NCBI GenBank assembly: GCA_947502975.1
Contig: CANNBV010000001.1
Location: forward strand, 1 to 64,000
Direction: 5' to 3'
Source of the DNA: an uncultured Flavobacteriaceae bacterium
GTDB lineage: Bacteria; Bacteroidota; Bacteroidia; Flavobacteriales; Flavobacteriaceae
DNA length: 64,000 bases
The notes under the pieces were generated by a model, which saw only the letters and a list, made by a program, of their open reading frames with translations, did not search any database and was not told the DNA's origin. Position 1 is the stretch's first letter. Every line of letters begins with the position of its first letter. The translations under genes were made by a program, and so were the position numbers. Of this stretch, positions 1-8,332 are shown one piece after another.

Positions 1-1410
1 CCATCTAAATTATCTGTTGCTGTAGCCCCTTCCTCTATGTAAATATCGCCTACATTTAAGTTCACGACCGAAGCTCCGGTTAAAGTGATAATCGGTGCTA
101 TAGTGTCTTCTTCAACAGTTGATAAGTTAATGTCATCTATAGCAATATCTGCTTGCCAAGTACTACCAACAAACCTATTAAATCTTAGTTGAATACTTCC
201 TCCAGCGTATGAACTCAGGTCTAAATTAACGGTTAACCATGAATTTCCTTGGTTTCCAGATTGGTTCCAAATACTAACCCAAGATGCTCCATTATCGTTA
301 CTCAATTCTAAATCAATGGTTCCCATATCAGTGGCTCCAAACATATGGTATTGGAAAGAGAAATCTACTCCAGTAGCATTTGATAAATCAAAACAAGGTG
401 AGTTTATAATTGCTCTTTTATCTGGGTAGCCTGTTCCATTTACTGAAGCTTCAACATAAATATAACTACTACCTTCAACTGCTCCAGAAGGTCCTGTATT
501 GTTAGATGGTGTATTATTCGAAATTACCAACCAATCTAAATCATCAGCGGAAGATTGTGTCCAATCACCAATAGATCCTTCAAATCCTTCAGCATATGGA
601 AATGCTGTAATCCCTCCTGAACATCCAGGAACTGCTTCATTTACATTTACAGTTCTAGTAACTTGGGTGGCTGGATTTCCCGCTGCATCACTAACGTCAT
701 AGGTAACAATATAGCTACCTAAAGTGTTAGTATCAACAGTATCTCCACCAATAACTATGTTACTTGTAATATCGCCGTCTACATTATCTGTAGCAGTAGC
801 TCCTTGCTCAGTATATGTATTACCCAAAGTAACGTTTACTGGTGATACACCATTTAATGTAATAACTGGCGGTGTGGAATCAACACCATCAAATACAGTT
901 ACATTGATGTCATCTATAGCTATATCTGCTTGCCAAGTGCTTCCTACAAACCTGTTAAATCGTAATTGAACACTACTTCCAACATAAGCATCCAAATTAA
1001 CATCAACTGGTAGCCATGTATTACCTTGATTTCCAGATTGACTCCAAATACTAGTCCAGTTTGCACCATTGTCATTACTGATTTCTAAATCTATAGTTCC
1101 CATATCGGCAGCACCAAACATATGGTATTGAAAACTAAATGTAGCTTGAAGCATTCCTGTTAAATCCAAACAAGGAGAACTTATTATAGCACGTTTATTC
1201 GGGAAACCTGTACCTTCAACCGAAGCTTCAACATAAATATAGCTATTGCCTTCAACTGCTCCCGAAGGTCCTGTACTATTAGATGGCGTAGTATTTGAAT
1301 TTACCAACCAATCCAAATCATCTGCTGCTGATTGCGTCCAATCTCCAATAGATCCTTCAAATCCTTCAGCATATGGAAACGTATTAATTGATATGCCTGT
1401 ACAAGCTATA
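1..1410 (-). repeat. Tandem 777-bp coding repeat (MAM + Ig-like unit, second copy cut by window edge)
   Basis: Within the M14 peptidase gene the MAM/DUF5011 unit occurs twice in a head-to-tail arrangement. The landmark encoding PYAEGFEGSIGDWTQS lies at about 555-600 and again at about 1332-1377, an offset of 777 bp or 259 codons. Most residues of the two MAM domains agree by eye, including blocks such as FNRFVGSTWQADIAIDDIN and GPSGAVEG, and the DNA is similar over long runs. This points to a fairly recent internal duplication. Further copies may lie beyond the window edge. Confidence 0.85.
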
Positions 1411-4025
1411 AAATCATTCGTTGTGAAATTGGTAGACGCACTATAGTTTGAGGTATTTGTTCCGCAAAGGCTTCTCACTTGAACTTCATAATTCGTACTT
1501 TGCGTTAATCCTGTTATAGCTGTTGTTGATGTGGTTAATCCATTAACATCAGTCCAAGTTGCATTACCAATATTACGATACCGCAAATCATACGTTGCTG
1601 ATGGTATATTATCCCAAGTAATCGTTGCTCCTGTTACAGTAATATTATTAGCAGTCACAGAAGTTGGCACTGATAATACACAAGGTATCTGTACACTTGT
1701 TATTCTAAAATCATCAAATGTAAATCCATCAAATGTAGTGGAATAACTATCTGCGTTATTAGTAGAATCTGTATTAAAACTAAATCGAAAAAACACTGTA
1801 GATTGATTATCAAAAGCAGAATTATTACTGGGATCAATAACAATCTCCTCCATAACCCACTTATCTTGACTATCTCCATCATATAAAGGCTCTCCATCTG
1901 GTTGGAAATTATTATTCGCAGTACTTTTACCTGAATATGTATTATTTGCATTTGGAGCCCCTGGCTTTGTGTAAGTGCCGCATAAAGGTATCCACGTTGT
2001 TCCATTTGTAGACGCCTCAATTTGCACATAATCAAAACTTCTCTCTAAATCCCATTTAGCGTAAAATTGAACAATAGTCTCCGATGAATTAATAGTGTTT
2101 ATAGATGTATTTAATTGAAGCGCTTTTGATTCATTATTACCATAGGCACCTGAAGGCGAATCTGTAATGGCCGTACTTCCGGAAAATGCATCTGTAGTCG
2201 TTCCCCAAGATCCAGATGCTGTCCAATTTGTTAAAGCATCTGTATCAGGATTGTCATTAATTAAAAGCGTTGGGTTGAAATACTTTTTAACATTAGCTTC
2301 ATACAGGATGCCATCATCATTACTCAAAGTAACCTTAAATTCTACTTCCTCGTTTGCATTAAGTGTTCCATCTAATGTGTAAGCTACAGCAACATTTCTT
2401 TGTTCTAATGTAGCCATACCTGTCTGAACTGGAGGATTTGTAACGGATAGAATAGTTGAAGAGATGGGTGTAACTGTTAAAGTGAAATCACTAGCCGTCT
2501 GCCCTAAAAATTCAATTCCAAAATCTAAATTCCCGTTTAATGAAGTTATGTTAGAAGGTGTTAGGTCGACTAATTTTGCATACTTACCACTGTAGTAAGC
2601 TGCTAAAAAATTAGATCTCATAGCTCGTTTAGCTATATCATCAATAAAAATTGGATTTGGCCAAAAGCCACTCCCCGTTGATCCCGCCTCAGATCCAGAT
2701 CCGTTTTCTGGTGTCCAAGCCATTGCATTTTTTCCAGCACCTGGTCCACCTGTTGAACCTGCAACTGCTGGTCCCATCATCCAATCATTTGTATTTCCAC
2801 TATTTAAAGCACTTATCTGCGTACTCGGTCCATAAGCATACCTATTAAAATGTGTCATGTCATGATTATACTTTGCAAACTCGTCTTCCCTTCGATCTAC
2901 ACCAGCCGCATCTAAAGTACTAGGATTCACGCCAGCATATCCATGCAACATTGCATTTTTAAAGGAATGATGATTAAGAACCAATTCAAAATCATGTTGT
3001 AAGAAAAAATCTCTTACAATTTGTGATTCTGGTTCGGAGAAAAAGGTTGGTCCTCTATAAGTTTCGTTACAAGTAGCTGTAGAAGATCCTCCATTTCCCC
3101 AATAGTATCCAAAGTTTCTATTTAAGTCTACACCTTCAGTATATGTTGAACATCCACCGTTATAAATATTTCTATTTTTACGTTGTAACCCTCCTCCATT
3201 TGGTGCTACCGATTCGTTGTATGCTAATCCATCAGAGTTTACTATTGGAATAAAATATAATGCCTGATTATCTACTAGACTTTTTATAGCTGGATCGGTA
3301 GAGTAGTTTTCCAATATATACCACATGTAATACATTAAATTCATCAAACTAGAGACTTCTCTAGAATGTGTCATTCCTGTATATAGCGTTTCTGGTTCAT
3401 TAGATTCATCTACATCTGGATTATCAGAAATCCTAACATAGTACGTTGTTCTACCTTCAACAGTTGTTTGGTTTGATGGAGAGGCATCTGTTTTTACAGA
3501 AATTAAATTAGGGTATAAGCTGCGCATTAAATCTAATTCTGCTAGCGTCTCAGAAACTGTCAAACAGCCGCCCATACTACCGAGTTTAAAATTATTTGGT
3601 ACAGCCCAATCAATCTCATCACATTCATTATACTGTCCTATATTATCAAATAACGCACTCACCTTACTGTTTTTTCCAAACTTTGCTGTTTTCGCATTCT
3701 GTGCTTTACTATTCCTTAGTTCTGAAATTGCTAAAGGAAGGTTAGCCATTGATCTATTCTCATAAAATAATTTTAAATCATCAATTAGCACTTTATATGG
3801 TATTCTTTCGTTGTCAATACTATTTAACTCATCTTCTGAAAGTTCTAATTGAAGTGTGTTGTCTTTAAAAATTGCACCACATTGAAGATCAATACCTATG
3901 TCTGCAAGTTTTTTAATGGAAAATGAATCTGGGTTGGTAATTGTAATTCTTTTGTATGTTTCTTGTTGAGAAAATAGTAATGTTATATTCAATAACATTA
4001 GCATGAATAAAGTAATTTTTTTCAT
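1..4025 (-). CDS. Secreted M14-family zinc carboxypeptidase with tandem MAM/Ig-like domains (partial, C-terminus off window)
   Basis: The reading frame is open from an ATG at 4025 to the window edge, about 1,341 codons, and the C-terminus is missing. A signal peptide (MKKITLFMLMLLNITLLFSQ) leads into a prodomain-like region and then an M14 metallopeptidase domain. Visible M14 features are the HSRE zinc motif (H220, E223), a third zinc histidine in NHHS (about residue 352) and a catalytic-glutamate motif WTPENG (about residue 440). Downstream are an InhA/MAM-like beta-sandwich (about residues 590-770), a fibronectin III domain (about 780-860), then two consecutive units each of a MAM domain plus a DUF5011-type Ig-like domain. 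The two units are 777 bp apart. In Flavobacteriaceae such proteins usually end in a type IX secretion sorting domain, so extracellular peptide degradation is likely, but that end is not in view. Confidence 0.9.
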   Translation of the reverse strand, partial: MKKITLFMLMLLNITLLFSQQETYKRITITNPDSFSIKKLADIGIDLQCGAIFKDNTLQLELSEDELNSIDNERIPYKVLIDDLKLFYENRSMANLPLAISELRNSKAQNAKTAKFGKNSKVSALFDNIGQYNECDEIDWAVPNNFKLGSMGGCLTVSETLAELDLMRSLYPNLISVKTDASPSNQTTVEGRTTYYVRISDNPDVDESNEPETLYTGMTHSREVSSLMNLMYYMWYILENYSTDPAIKSLVDNQALYFIPIVNSDGLAYNESVAPNGGGLQRKNRNIYNGGCSTYTEGVDLNRNFGYYWGNGGSSTATCNETYRGPTFFSEPESQIVRDFFLQHDFELVLNHHSFKNAMLHGYAGVNPSTLDAAGVDRREDEFAKYNHDMTHFNRYAYGPSTQISALNSGNTNDWMMGPAVAGSTGGPGAGKNAMAWTPENGSGSEAGSTGSGFWPNPIFIDDIAKRAMRSNFLAAYYSGKYAKLVDLTPSNITSLNGNLDFGIEFLGQTASDFTLTVTPISSTILSVTNPPVQTGMATLEQRNVAVAYTLDGTLNANEEVEFKVTLSNDDGILYEANVKKYFNPTLLINDNPDTDALTNWTASGSWGTTTDAFSGSTAITDSPSGAYGNNESKALQLNTSINTINSSETIVQFYAKWDLERSFDYVQIEASTNGTTWIPLCGTYTKPGAPNANNTYSGKSTANNNFQPDGEPLYDGDSQDKWVMEEIVIDPSNNSAFDNQSTVFFRFSFNTDSTNNADSYSTTFDGFTFDDFRITSVQIPCVLSVPTSVTANNITVTGATITWDNIPSATYDLRYRNIGNATWTDVNGLTTSTTAITGLTQSTNYEVQVRSLCGTNTSNYSASTNFTTNDFIACTGISINTFPYAEGFEGSIGDWTQSAADDLDWLVNSNTTPSNSTGPSGAVEGNSYIYVEASVEGTGFPNKRAIISSPCLDLTGMLQATFSFQYHMFGAADMGTIDLEISNDNGANWTSIWSQSGNQGNTWLPVDVNLDAYVGSSVQLRFNRFVGSTWQADIAIDDINVTVFDGVDSTPPVITLNGVSPVNVTLGNTYTEQGATATDNVDGDITSNIVIGGDTVDTNTLGSYIVTYDVSDAAGNPATQVTRTVNVNEAVPGCSGGITAFPYAEGFEGSIGDWTQSSADDLDWLVISNNTPSNNTGPSGAVEGSSYIYVEASVNGTGYPDKRAIINSPCFDLSNATGVDFSFQYHMFGATDMGTIDLELSNDNGASWVSIWNQSGNQGNSWLTVNLDLSSYAGGSIQLRFNRFVGSTWQADIAIDDINLSTVEEDTIAPIITLTGASVVNLNVGDIYIEEGATATDNLD

Positions 4026-4212
4026 GAGAGTGGTTGGTTAATGAGATTAATAAACTTTCTGAATGTAATATTTTTTATTCAGAAAACCCTCACTTTTTAG
4101 GCGCTTTTTTTAGATGAGTATAGAATTTATGGGTTATCCTTATTTTTTTTGAAGAAAAAACTTACGCATGTGTGTATTTTATTCAAAATTATATTATGAT
4201 ATTACTATTAGG

Positions 4213-4220
4213 TATCTTTG
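4213..4220 (+). promoter_or_regulatory. Candidate -7 promoter box (TATCTTTG) for the ABC ATPase
   Basis: TATCTTTG matches the Bacteroidota -7 consensus TAnnTTTG and sits 30 bp before the ATG at 4251. No clear -33 TTG is present at the usual distance, so this rests on the -7 box alone. Confidence 0.45.
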
Positions 4221-4250
4221 AAATTACATTATTTATTGTTTTATTTCTAA

Positions 4251-5924
4251 ATGCGACCTATTTTATCCGTAAAGAATCTTTCTATAGCTTTTAATGAAAA
4301 TGAAGTTATTCATGACATTTCTTATCACCTCAACGAAAATGAGATCTTAGGAATTGTAGGCGAATCCGGTTCTGGAAAATCAGTGTCATCCCTAGCAATT
4401 CTTGGATTACTGCCTAAGGGAGTTTCTAAAATTACGTCTGGGACAATTTCTTATGATGATATGGATTTAACACAAATATCGAATAAGACATTTCAAAGTA
4501 TAAGAGGCAATAAAATCGCTATGATTTTTCAAGAGCCTATGAGTTCTTTAAATCCGTCGATGACTTGCGGTAAACAAGTACAGGAAATACTTTTACAGCA
4601 TACAGATTTATCGAAAGCTGAAACAAAAACAGAAACGCTGTCTCTATTTGAAAAAGTACGGCTTCCTAATATAAAACGTGTTTTTGAGTCTTATCCTCAT
4701 GAAATTTCTGGGGGTCAAAAACAGCGGGCTATGATTGCTATGGCTATAGCTTGTAAGCCTAATATTTTAATTGCTGATGAGCCCACAACCGCTTTAGATG
4801 TTACGGTCCAAAAGGAAATAATACATCTCCTGAAAGAACTCCAAGTAGAGACCAAAATGAGTATAATTTTTATAACTCACGATTTGGCACTAATTTCTGA
4901 AATTGCTAATAGAGCTTTAGTAATGTATAAAGGCCAAATAGTAGAACAGGGAACTATTGATGACATTTTTAAAAATCCAACAAGCGATTATACTAAAGCA
5001 CTTATTAATTCTCGCCCTTCATTAGATGAGCGGCTAAAAGTGTTACCAACCATTCAAGATTTTTTAGATGGTAATCCAAAGTCAGTAGTAATAACTTCAG
5101 AACAAAGACAGAAGTCTCATGAGCTCTTATACAGTAAATCACCTTTATTAGAAGTTATTGATGTTGAAAAAGAGTATATATCTAAATCGGGATGGTTATC
5201 CAAACCACAAACTTTCAAGGCGGTTAATGGTGTAAGTTTTAAATTGTATGAAGGTGAAACATTAGGTTTAGTTGGTGAATCTGGATGTGGTAAATCTACT
5301 TTGGGCAACGCAATTCTTCAGTTAGATAAGGCTACTGCTGGTTCAATAATATATAACGGCACAGACATCACTAGGCTTACCAAATCAGAAATTCGAAAAT
5401 TAAGGAAAGACATTCAAATTATTTTTCAAGACCCATTTGCTTCTTTAAACCCTAGAATTCCTGTTGGAAATGCTATTATGGAACCTATGAAAGTACATCG
5501 TATCTTCAATTCTGATGAAGAACGTAAAGAAAAGGTATTGGAAATTTTAAAACGTGTTGGTTTATCCGAAGACTATTATAATAGATATCCACATGAGTTT
5601 TCTGGTGGTCAAAGACAGCGCATTGGCATCGCTAGAACTATTGCATTGCAACCAAAATTAATTGTTTGTGATGAGTCGGTATCTGCACTAGACATTTCTG
5701 TACAAGCACAAGTTCTAAACCTTCTGAATGAGTTAAAACAAGATTTTGGCTTTACCTATATTTTTATCTCACATGATTTGGCTGTGGTAAAATATATGGC
5801 AGACCAATTGTTGGTTATGAATAAAGGTAAGATTGAAGAACTAGGAGATGCTGATGCTATTTACGAAAAGCCACAAAAAACATACACTAAAAAACTCATC
5901 AACGCTATTCCAAAAGGATTATAA
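4251..5924 (+). CDS. Double ABC transporter ATP-binding protein, peptide/nickel (Dpp/Opp/YejF) type
   Basis: This 557-residue protein fuses two ATPase domains, like YejF or a DppD-DppF fusion, which energise uptake of oligopeptides or similar solutes at the inner membrane. The first half has Walker A GESGSGKS (37-44), signature SGGQKQ (153-158) and Walker B LIADEP (about 173-178). The second half has GESGCGKS (342-349), SGGQRQR (451-457) and VCDES (472-476). Both halves also carry an oligopeptide-transporter C-terminal extension. No permease or substrate-binding gene is adjacent, so its partners must be encoded elsewhere. The substrate cannot be stated. Confidence 0.93.
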   Translation: MRPILSVKNLSIAFNENEVIHDISYHLNENEILGIVGESGSGKSVSSLAILGLLPKGVSKITSGTISYDDMDLTQISNKTFQSIRGNKIAMIFQEPMSSLNPSMTCGKQVQEILLQHTDLSKAETKTETLSLFEKVRLPNIKRVFESYPHEISGGQKQRAMIAMAIACKPNILIADEPTTALDVTVQKEIIHLLKELQVETKMSIIFITHDLALISEIANRALVMYKGQIVEQGTIDDIFKNPTSDYTKALINSRPSLDERLKVLPTIQDFLDGNPKSVVITSEQRQKSHELLYSKSPLLEVIDVEKEYISKSGWLSKPQTFKAVNGVSFKLYEGETLGLVGESGCGKSTLGNAILQLDKATAGSIIYNGTDITRLTKSEIRKLRKDIQIIFQDPFASLNPRIPVGNAIMEPMKVHRIFNSDEERKEKVLEILKRVGLSEDYYNRYPHEFSGGQRQRIGIARTIALQPKLIVCDESVSALDISVQAQVLNLLNELKQDFGFTYIFISHDLAVVKYMADQLLVMNKGKIEELGDADAIYEKPQKTYTKKLINAIPKGL

Positions 5925-5928
5925 AAGA

Positions 5929-5980
5929 AAATCCTGCCTAAAGTCTGATATTACTATCAGATACTTAAGCAGGATTTTAT
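5929..5980 (+). terminator. Nested-stem terminator after the ABC ATPase gene
   Basis: AAATCCTGC (5929-5937) pairs with GCAGGATTT (5969-5977), and inside it TCTGATA pairs with TATCAGA around a TTAC loop. The structure begins 5 bp after the stop codon and ends in a short T-rich tail, so it most likely terminates the gene. Confidence 0.7.
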
Positions 5981-6008
5981 ATAAAATATTCAGCTTATCC
6001 CTCTTAGA

Positions 6009-6131
6009 TTAAAGCATGAATATTTTTTTTGTGAGATAAATGAAGCTTTTAATAAAACGTACTTGCTCGTTCAAAGTTTCCTTAAATTTACTATCTCTTT
6101 TCGTAGGTTGTTCAGGTAGATTTGTTGCCAT
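6009..6131 (-). CDS. Possible small protein of 40 residues, unknown function
   Basis: An ATG at 6131 opens a frame beginning MATNLPEQPTKRDSKF and ending FIYLTKKIFML. The N-terminal half is polar and charged and the C-terminal third is hydrophobic with lysines, so a small membrane-associated peptide is conceivable. It is not part of a neighbouring gene and has no recognised family. At this length the frame could occur by chance. Conservation in related genomes would decide. Confidence 0.3.
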   Translation of the reverse strand: MATNLPEQPTKRDSKFKETLNEQVRFIKSFIYLTKKIFML

Positions 6132-6340
6132 ATCTATAAGTTTTTAAGTTTATGATAGATTGGGGAATCTATATATTTGGTTGATTTGGGATAGCTAATA
6201 TCTAAATTAATTTTCGATAAACACGACAAGAAACATAATTAATCGACGAAGTGTAATTTATTTTAACATTTTATCGACGAATCAGATGTTTCTATTTTAA
6301 AGACTTCCAAAATTTAAAGATATATAGCATACATAATCTT

Positions 6341-6348
6341 TATCTTTG
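6341..6348 (+). promoter_or_regulatory. Candidate -7 promoter box (TATCTTTG) for acetoacetyl-CoA synthetase
   Basis: TATCTTTG fits the Bacteroidota TAnnTTTG box and ends 25 bp before the ATG at 6374. A convincing -33 TTG is not seen. Confidence 0.5.
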
Positions 6349-6373
6349 AGGAAGGAAATGAATATTTATTCGA

Positions 6374-8332
6374 ATGAAAAAACTTTGGGAAGGTTCTAAT
6401 CAGTTCAAAACAGAAAGTCATTTAAATGCCTATATAGAATGGCTTAAAGAAAATCATGGTTTAACATTTGAAAATTATCATGAGTTATGGGAATGGTCTG
6501 TTAACCATATTGAAGATTTCTGGGAAAGCATTTGGCACTATTTCAAAATAAAATCTCATTCGCCTTATACCAAAGTATTATCGTCATTTGACATGCCGAA
6601 TTGTAATTGGTTTGAAGGCGCTACTTTAAATTATGCTGAACATATTTTTAGAACATTTAAACCACATAAAACTGCTATTTTTTTTAGTAATGAAAGTGGT
6701 ATACATCAAGAAATATCATGGCAAGAATTAAAATCTAAAGTCACGTCTATGGTGACGTATTTAAAAACTTTAGGGGTTAGCAAAGGAGATAGAGTTGTAG
6801 CTTTTTTACCTAATGTTCCTGAAGCGACCATAGGTTTTCTTGCAACTAATGCTTTAGGGGCAATATGGTCTAGTACGTCTCCAGATTTTGGGACAGAAAG
6901 TGTGGTGAATCGCTTCGCACAAATCAAGCCTAAAATCCTAATTGCTGTTGATGGGTATAGCTATAATGGTAAACCCTACGACAAAACTGATATAGTAAAG
7001 GAAATCGTTTCGGAACTTCCAACCTTAAATAAGGTAATACTGTTACCTTATCTTGATGAAAATGCTTTGAATAATTTTTCAGATGAATACATCGATATAA
7101 ATTCAATCTTTAAAAATGATGGCGATACATTAGAATTTGTACCTGTTGATTTTAATCATCCTATGTGGGTATTGTATTCTTCTGGCACTACTGGACTACC
7201 AAAAGCTATTGTACATTCTCATGGTGGTATATTACTTGAACACCTAAAATACATGGCATTTCATAACGATGTTCAAGATGGTGAACGTTTCTTTTGGTTC
7301 ACTACAACCGGCTGGATGATGTGGAATTTTTTACAGTCGGCATTGCTTATGGGAGCTTCTATAGTCTTGTATGACGGTTCACCAACATATCCAAAATTTG
7401 ATGCGCTTTGGAGTTTTTCAGATGCGTTAAAAGTAAACCACTTTGGCACTAGTGCTCCTTATTTGGTTGCTAATATGAAAAAGCAAATCAACCCAAAATC
7501 AGAACATCATCTGTTATCAATACGTTCTATTAGTTCCACTGGTGCACCCTTACCTTCAGAAGCGTTTGATTATGTTTATGAGTCTATAAAAACTGATGTC
7601 TGGCTCTGCTCTATGGCTGGTGGCACCGATGTTTGTACTGCCTTTGTTGGTGGTTCTCCCATATATGCTGTATATTCTGGGGAAATACAATGTAGAGCTT
7701 TGGGCGTATCGCTATTTGCTTTAAATGATAAAGGAAATCCCATAGAAAATGAACTTGGTGAAATGGTGATTGACAAGCCTATGCCTTCAATGCCAATTTA
7801 CTTTTGGAATGATGAAAACAATGTGAGATATAAAGCATCGTATTTTGAAGACTATCCAGGAAAATGGCGTCATGGGGATTTTATAAAAATCAACTCAAAA
7901 ACCAAAGGACTCATTATTTATGGACGTTCTGACGCCACATTAAACAGACATGGTATAAGGATTGGTACAAGTGAAATTTACAGTGCCGTTAATAAAGTTG
8001 AAGGTATCGATGATGCCTTGATTATTAATTTAGAATTAGATGAAGGACAACATTATATGCCCTTATTTGTAAAACTTAAGCCAGGTTTTAAACTATCGGA
8101 AGATTTAAAATCAAACATTAACCAACAACTTAAAGCAGATTATTCACCGCGGCATGTCCCAGATAACATTATTGAAGTTACTGATATTCCTTACACAATC
8201 AGTGGTAAAAAAATGGAAGCGCCAATCAAAAAAATATTGTTAAAAATGCCTATTGAAACATCTATAAATATGGATGCGATGCGCAATCCAGAGTCAGTAC
8301 AGTTTTTTATTGATTTTGCAAAACAGATGTAA
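6374..8332 (+). CDS. Acetoacetyl-CoA synthetase (acetoacetate-CoA ligase)
   Basis: A 652-residue member of the ANL adenylating superfamily that activates acetoacetate to acetoacetyl-CoA at the cost of ATP, feeding ketone bodies into acetyl-CoA or lipid metabolism. The N-terminus (KLWEGS...HLNAYIEWL) and the overall length match acetoacetyl-CoA synthetases better than acetyl-CoA synthetases. The phosphate-binding loop SSGTTGLPKAIVHSHGG is present, as is a GRSDATLNRHGIRIG segment typical of the hinge and C-terminal domain. It appears to be a single-gene unit. Its stop codon directly abuts that of the convergent PBP1A gene with no terminator between them. Acetyl-CoA synthetase is a less likely alternative. 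Confidence 0.92.
   Translation: MKKLWEGSNQFKTESHLNAYIEWLKENHGLTFENYHELWEWSVNHIEDFWESIWHYFKIKSHSPYTKVLSSFDMPNCNWFEGATLNYAEHIFRTFKPHKTAIFFSNESGIHQEISWQELKSKVTSMVTYLKTLGVSKGDRVVAFLPNVPEATIGFLATNALGAIWSSTSPDFGTESVVNRFAQIKPKILIAVDGYSYNGKPYDKTDIVKEIVSELPTLNKVILLPYLDENALNNFSDEYIDINSIFKNDGDTLEFVPVDFNHPMWVLYSSGTTGLPKAIVHSHGGILLEHLKYMAFHNDVQDGERFFWFTTTGWMMWNFLQSALLMGASIVLYDGSPTYPKFDALWSFSDALKVNHFGTSAPYLVANMKKQINPKSEHHLLSIRSISSTGAPLPSEAFDYVYESIKTDVWLCSMAGGTDVCTAFVGGSPIYAVYSGEIQCRALGVSLFALNDKGNPIENELGEMVIDKPMPSMPIYFWNDENNVRYKASYFEDYPGKWRHGDFIKINSKTKGLIIYGRSDATLNRHGIRIGTSEIYSAVNKVEGIDDALIINLELDEGQHYMPLFVKLKPGFKLSEDLKSNINQQLKADYSPRHVPDNIIEVTDIPYTISGKKMEAPIKKILLKMPIETSINMDAMRNPESVQFFIDFAKQM

Larger units (their letters stand above)
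5981..6373. other. Intergenic region with a possible small ORF, a palindrome and direct repeats
   Basis: This stretch separates the ABC ATPase from the acetoacetyl-CoA synthetase. It holds a possible 40-codon minus-strand ORF (6009-6131), an 18-bp hairpin ATAGATT-GGGG-AATCTAT (6155-6172), and ATCGACGAA repeated at 6242-6250 and 6273-6281, 31 bp apart. A -7 box for the synthetase gene lies at 6341. Nothing else is recognisable. Confidence 0.5.

Noticed and set aside
1700-2035. 111-codon minus-strand ORF inside the M14 peptidase
   Set aside because: It is out of frame with the peptidase, whose frame is open across the entire region and carries clear domains.
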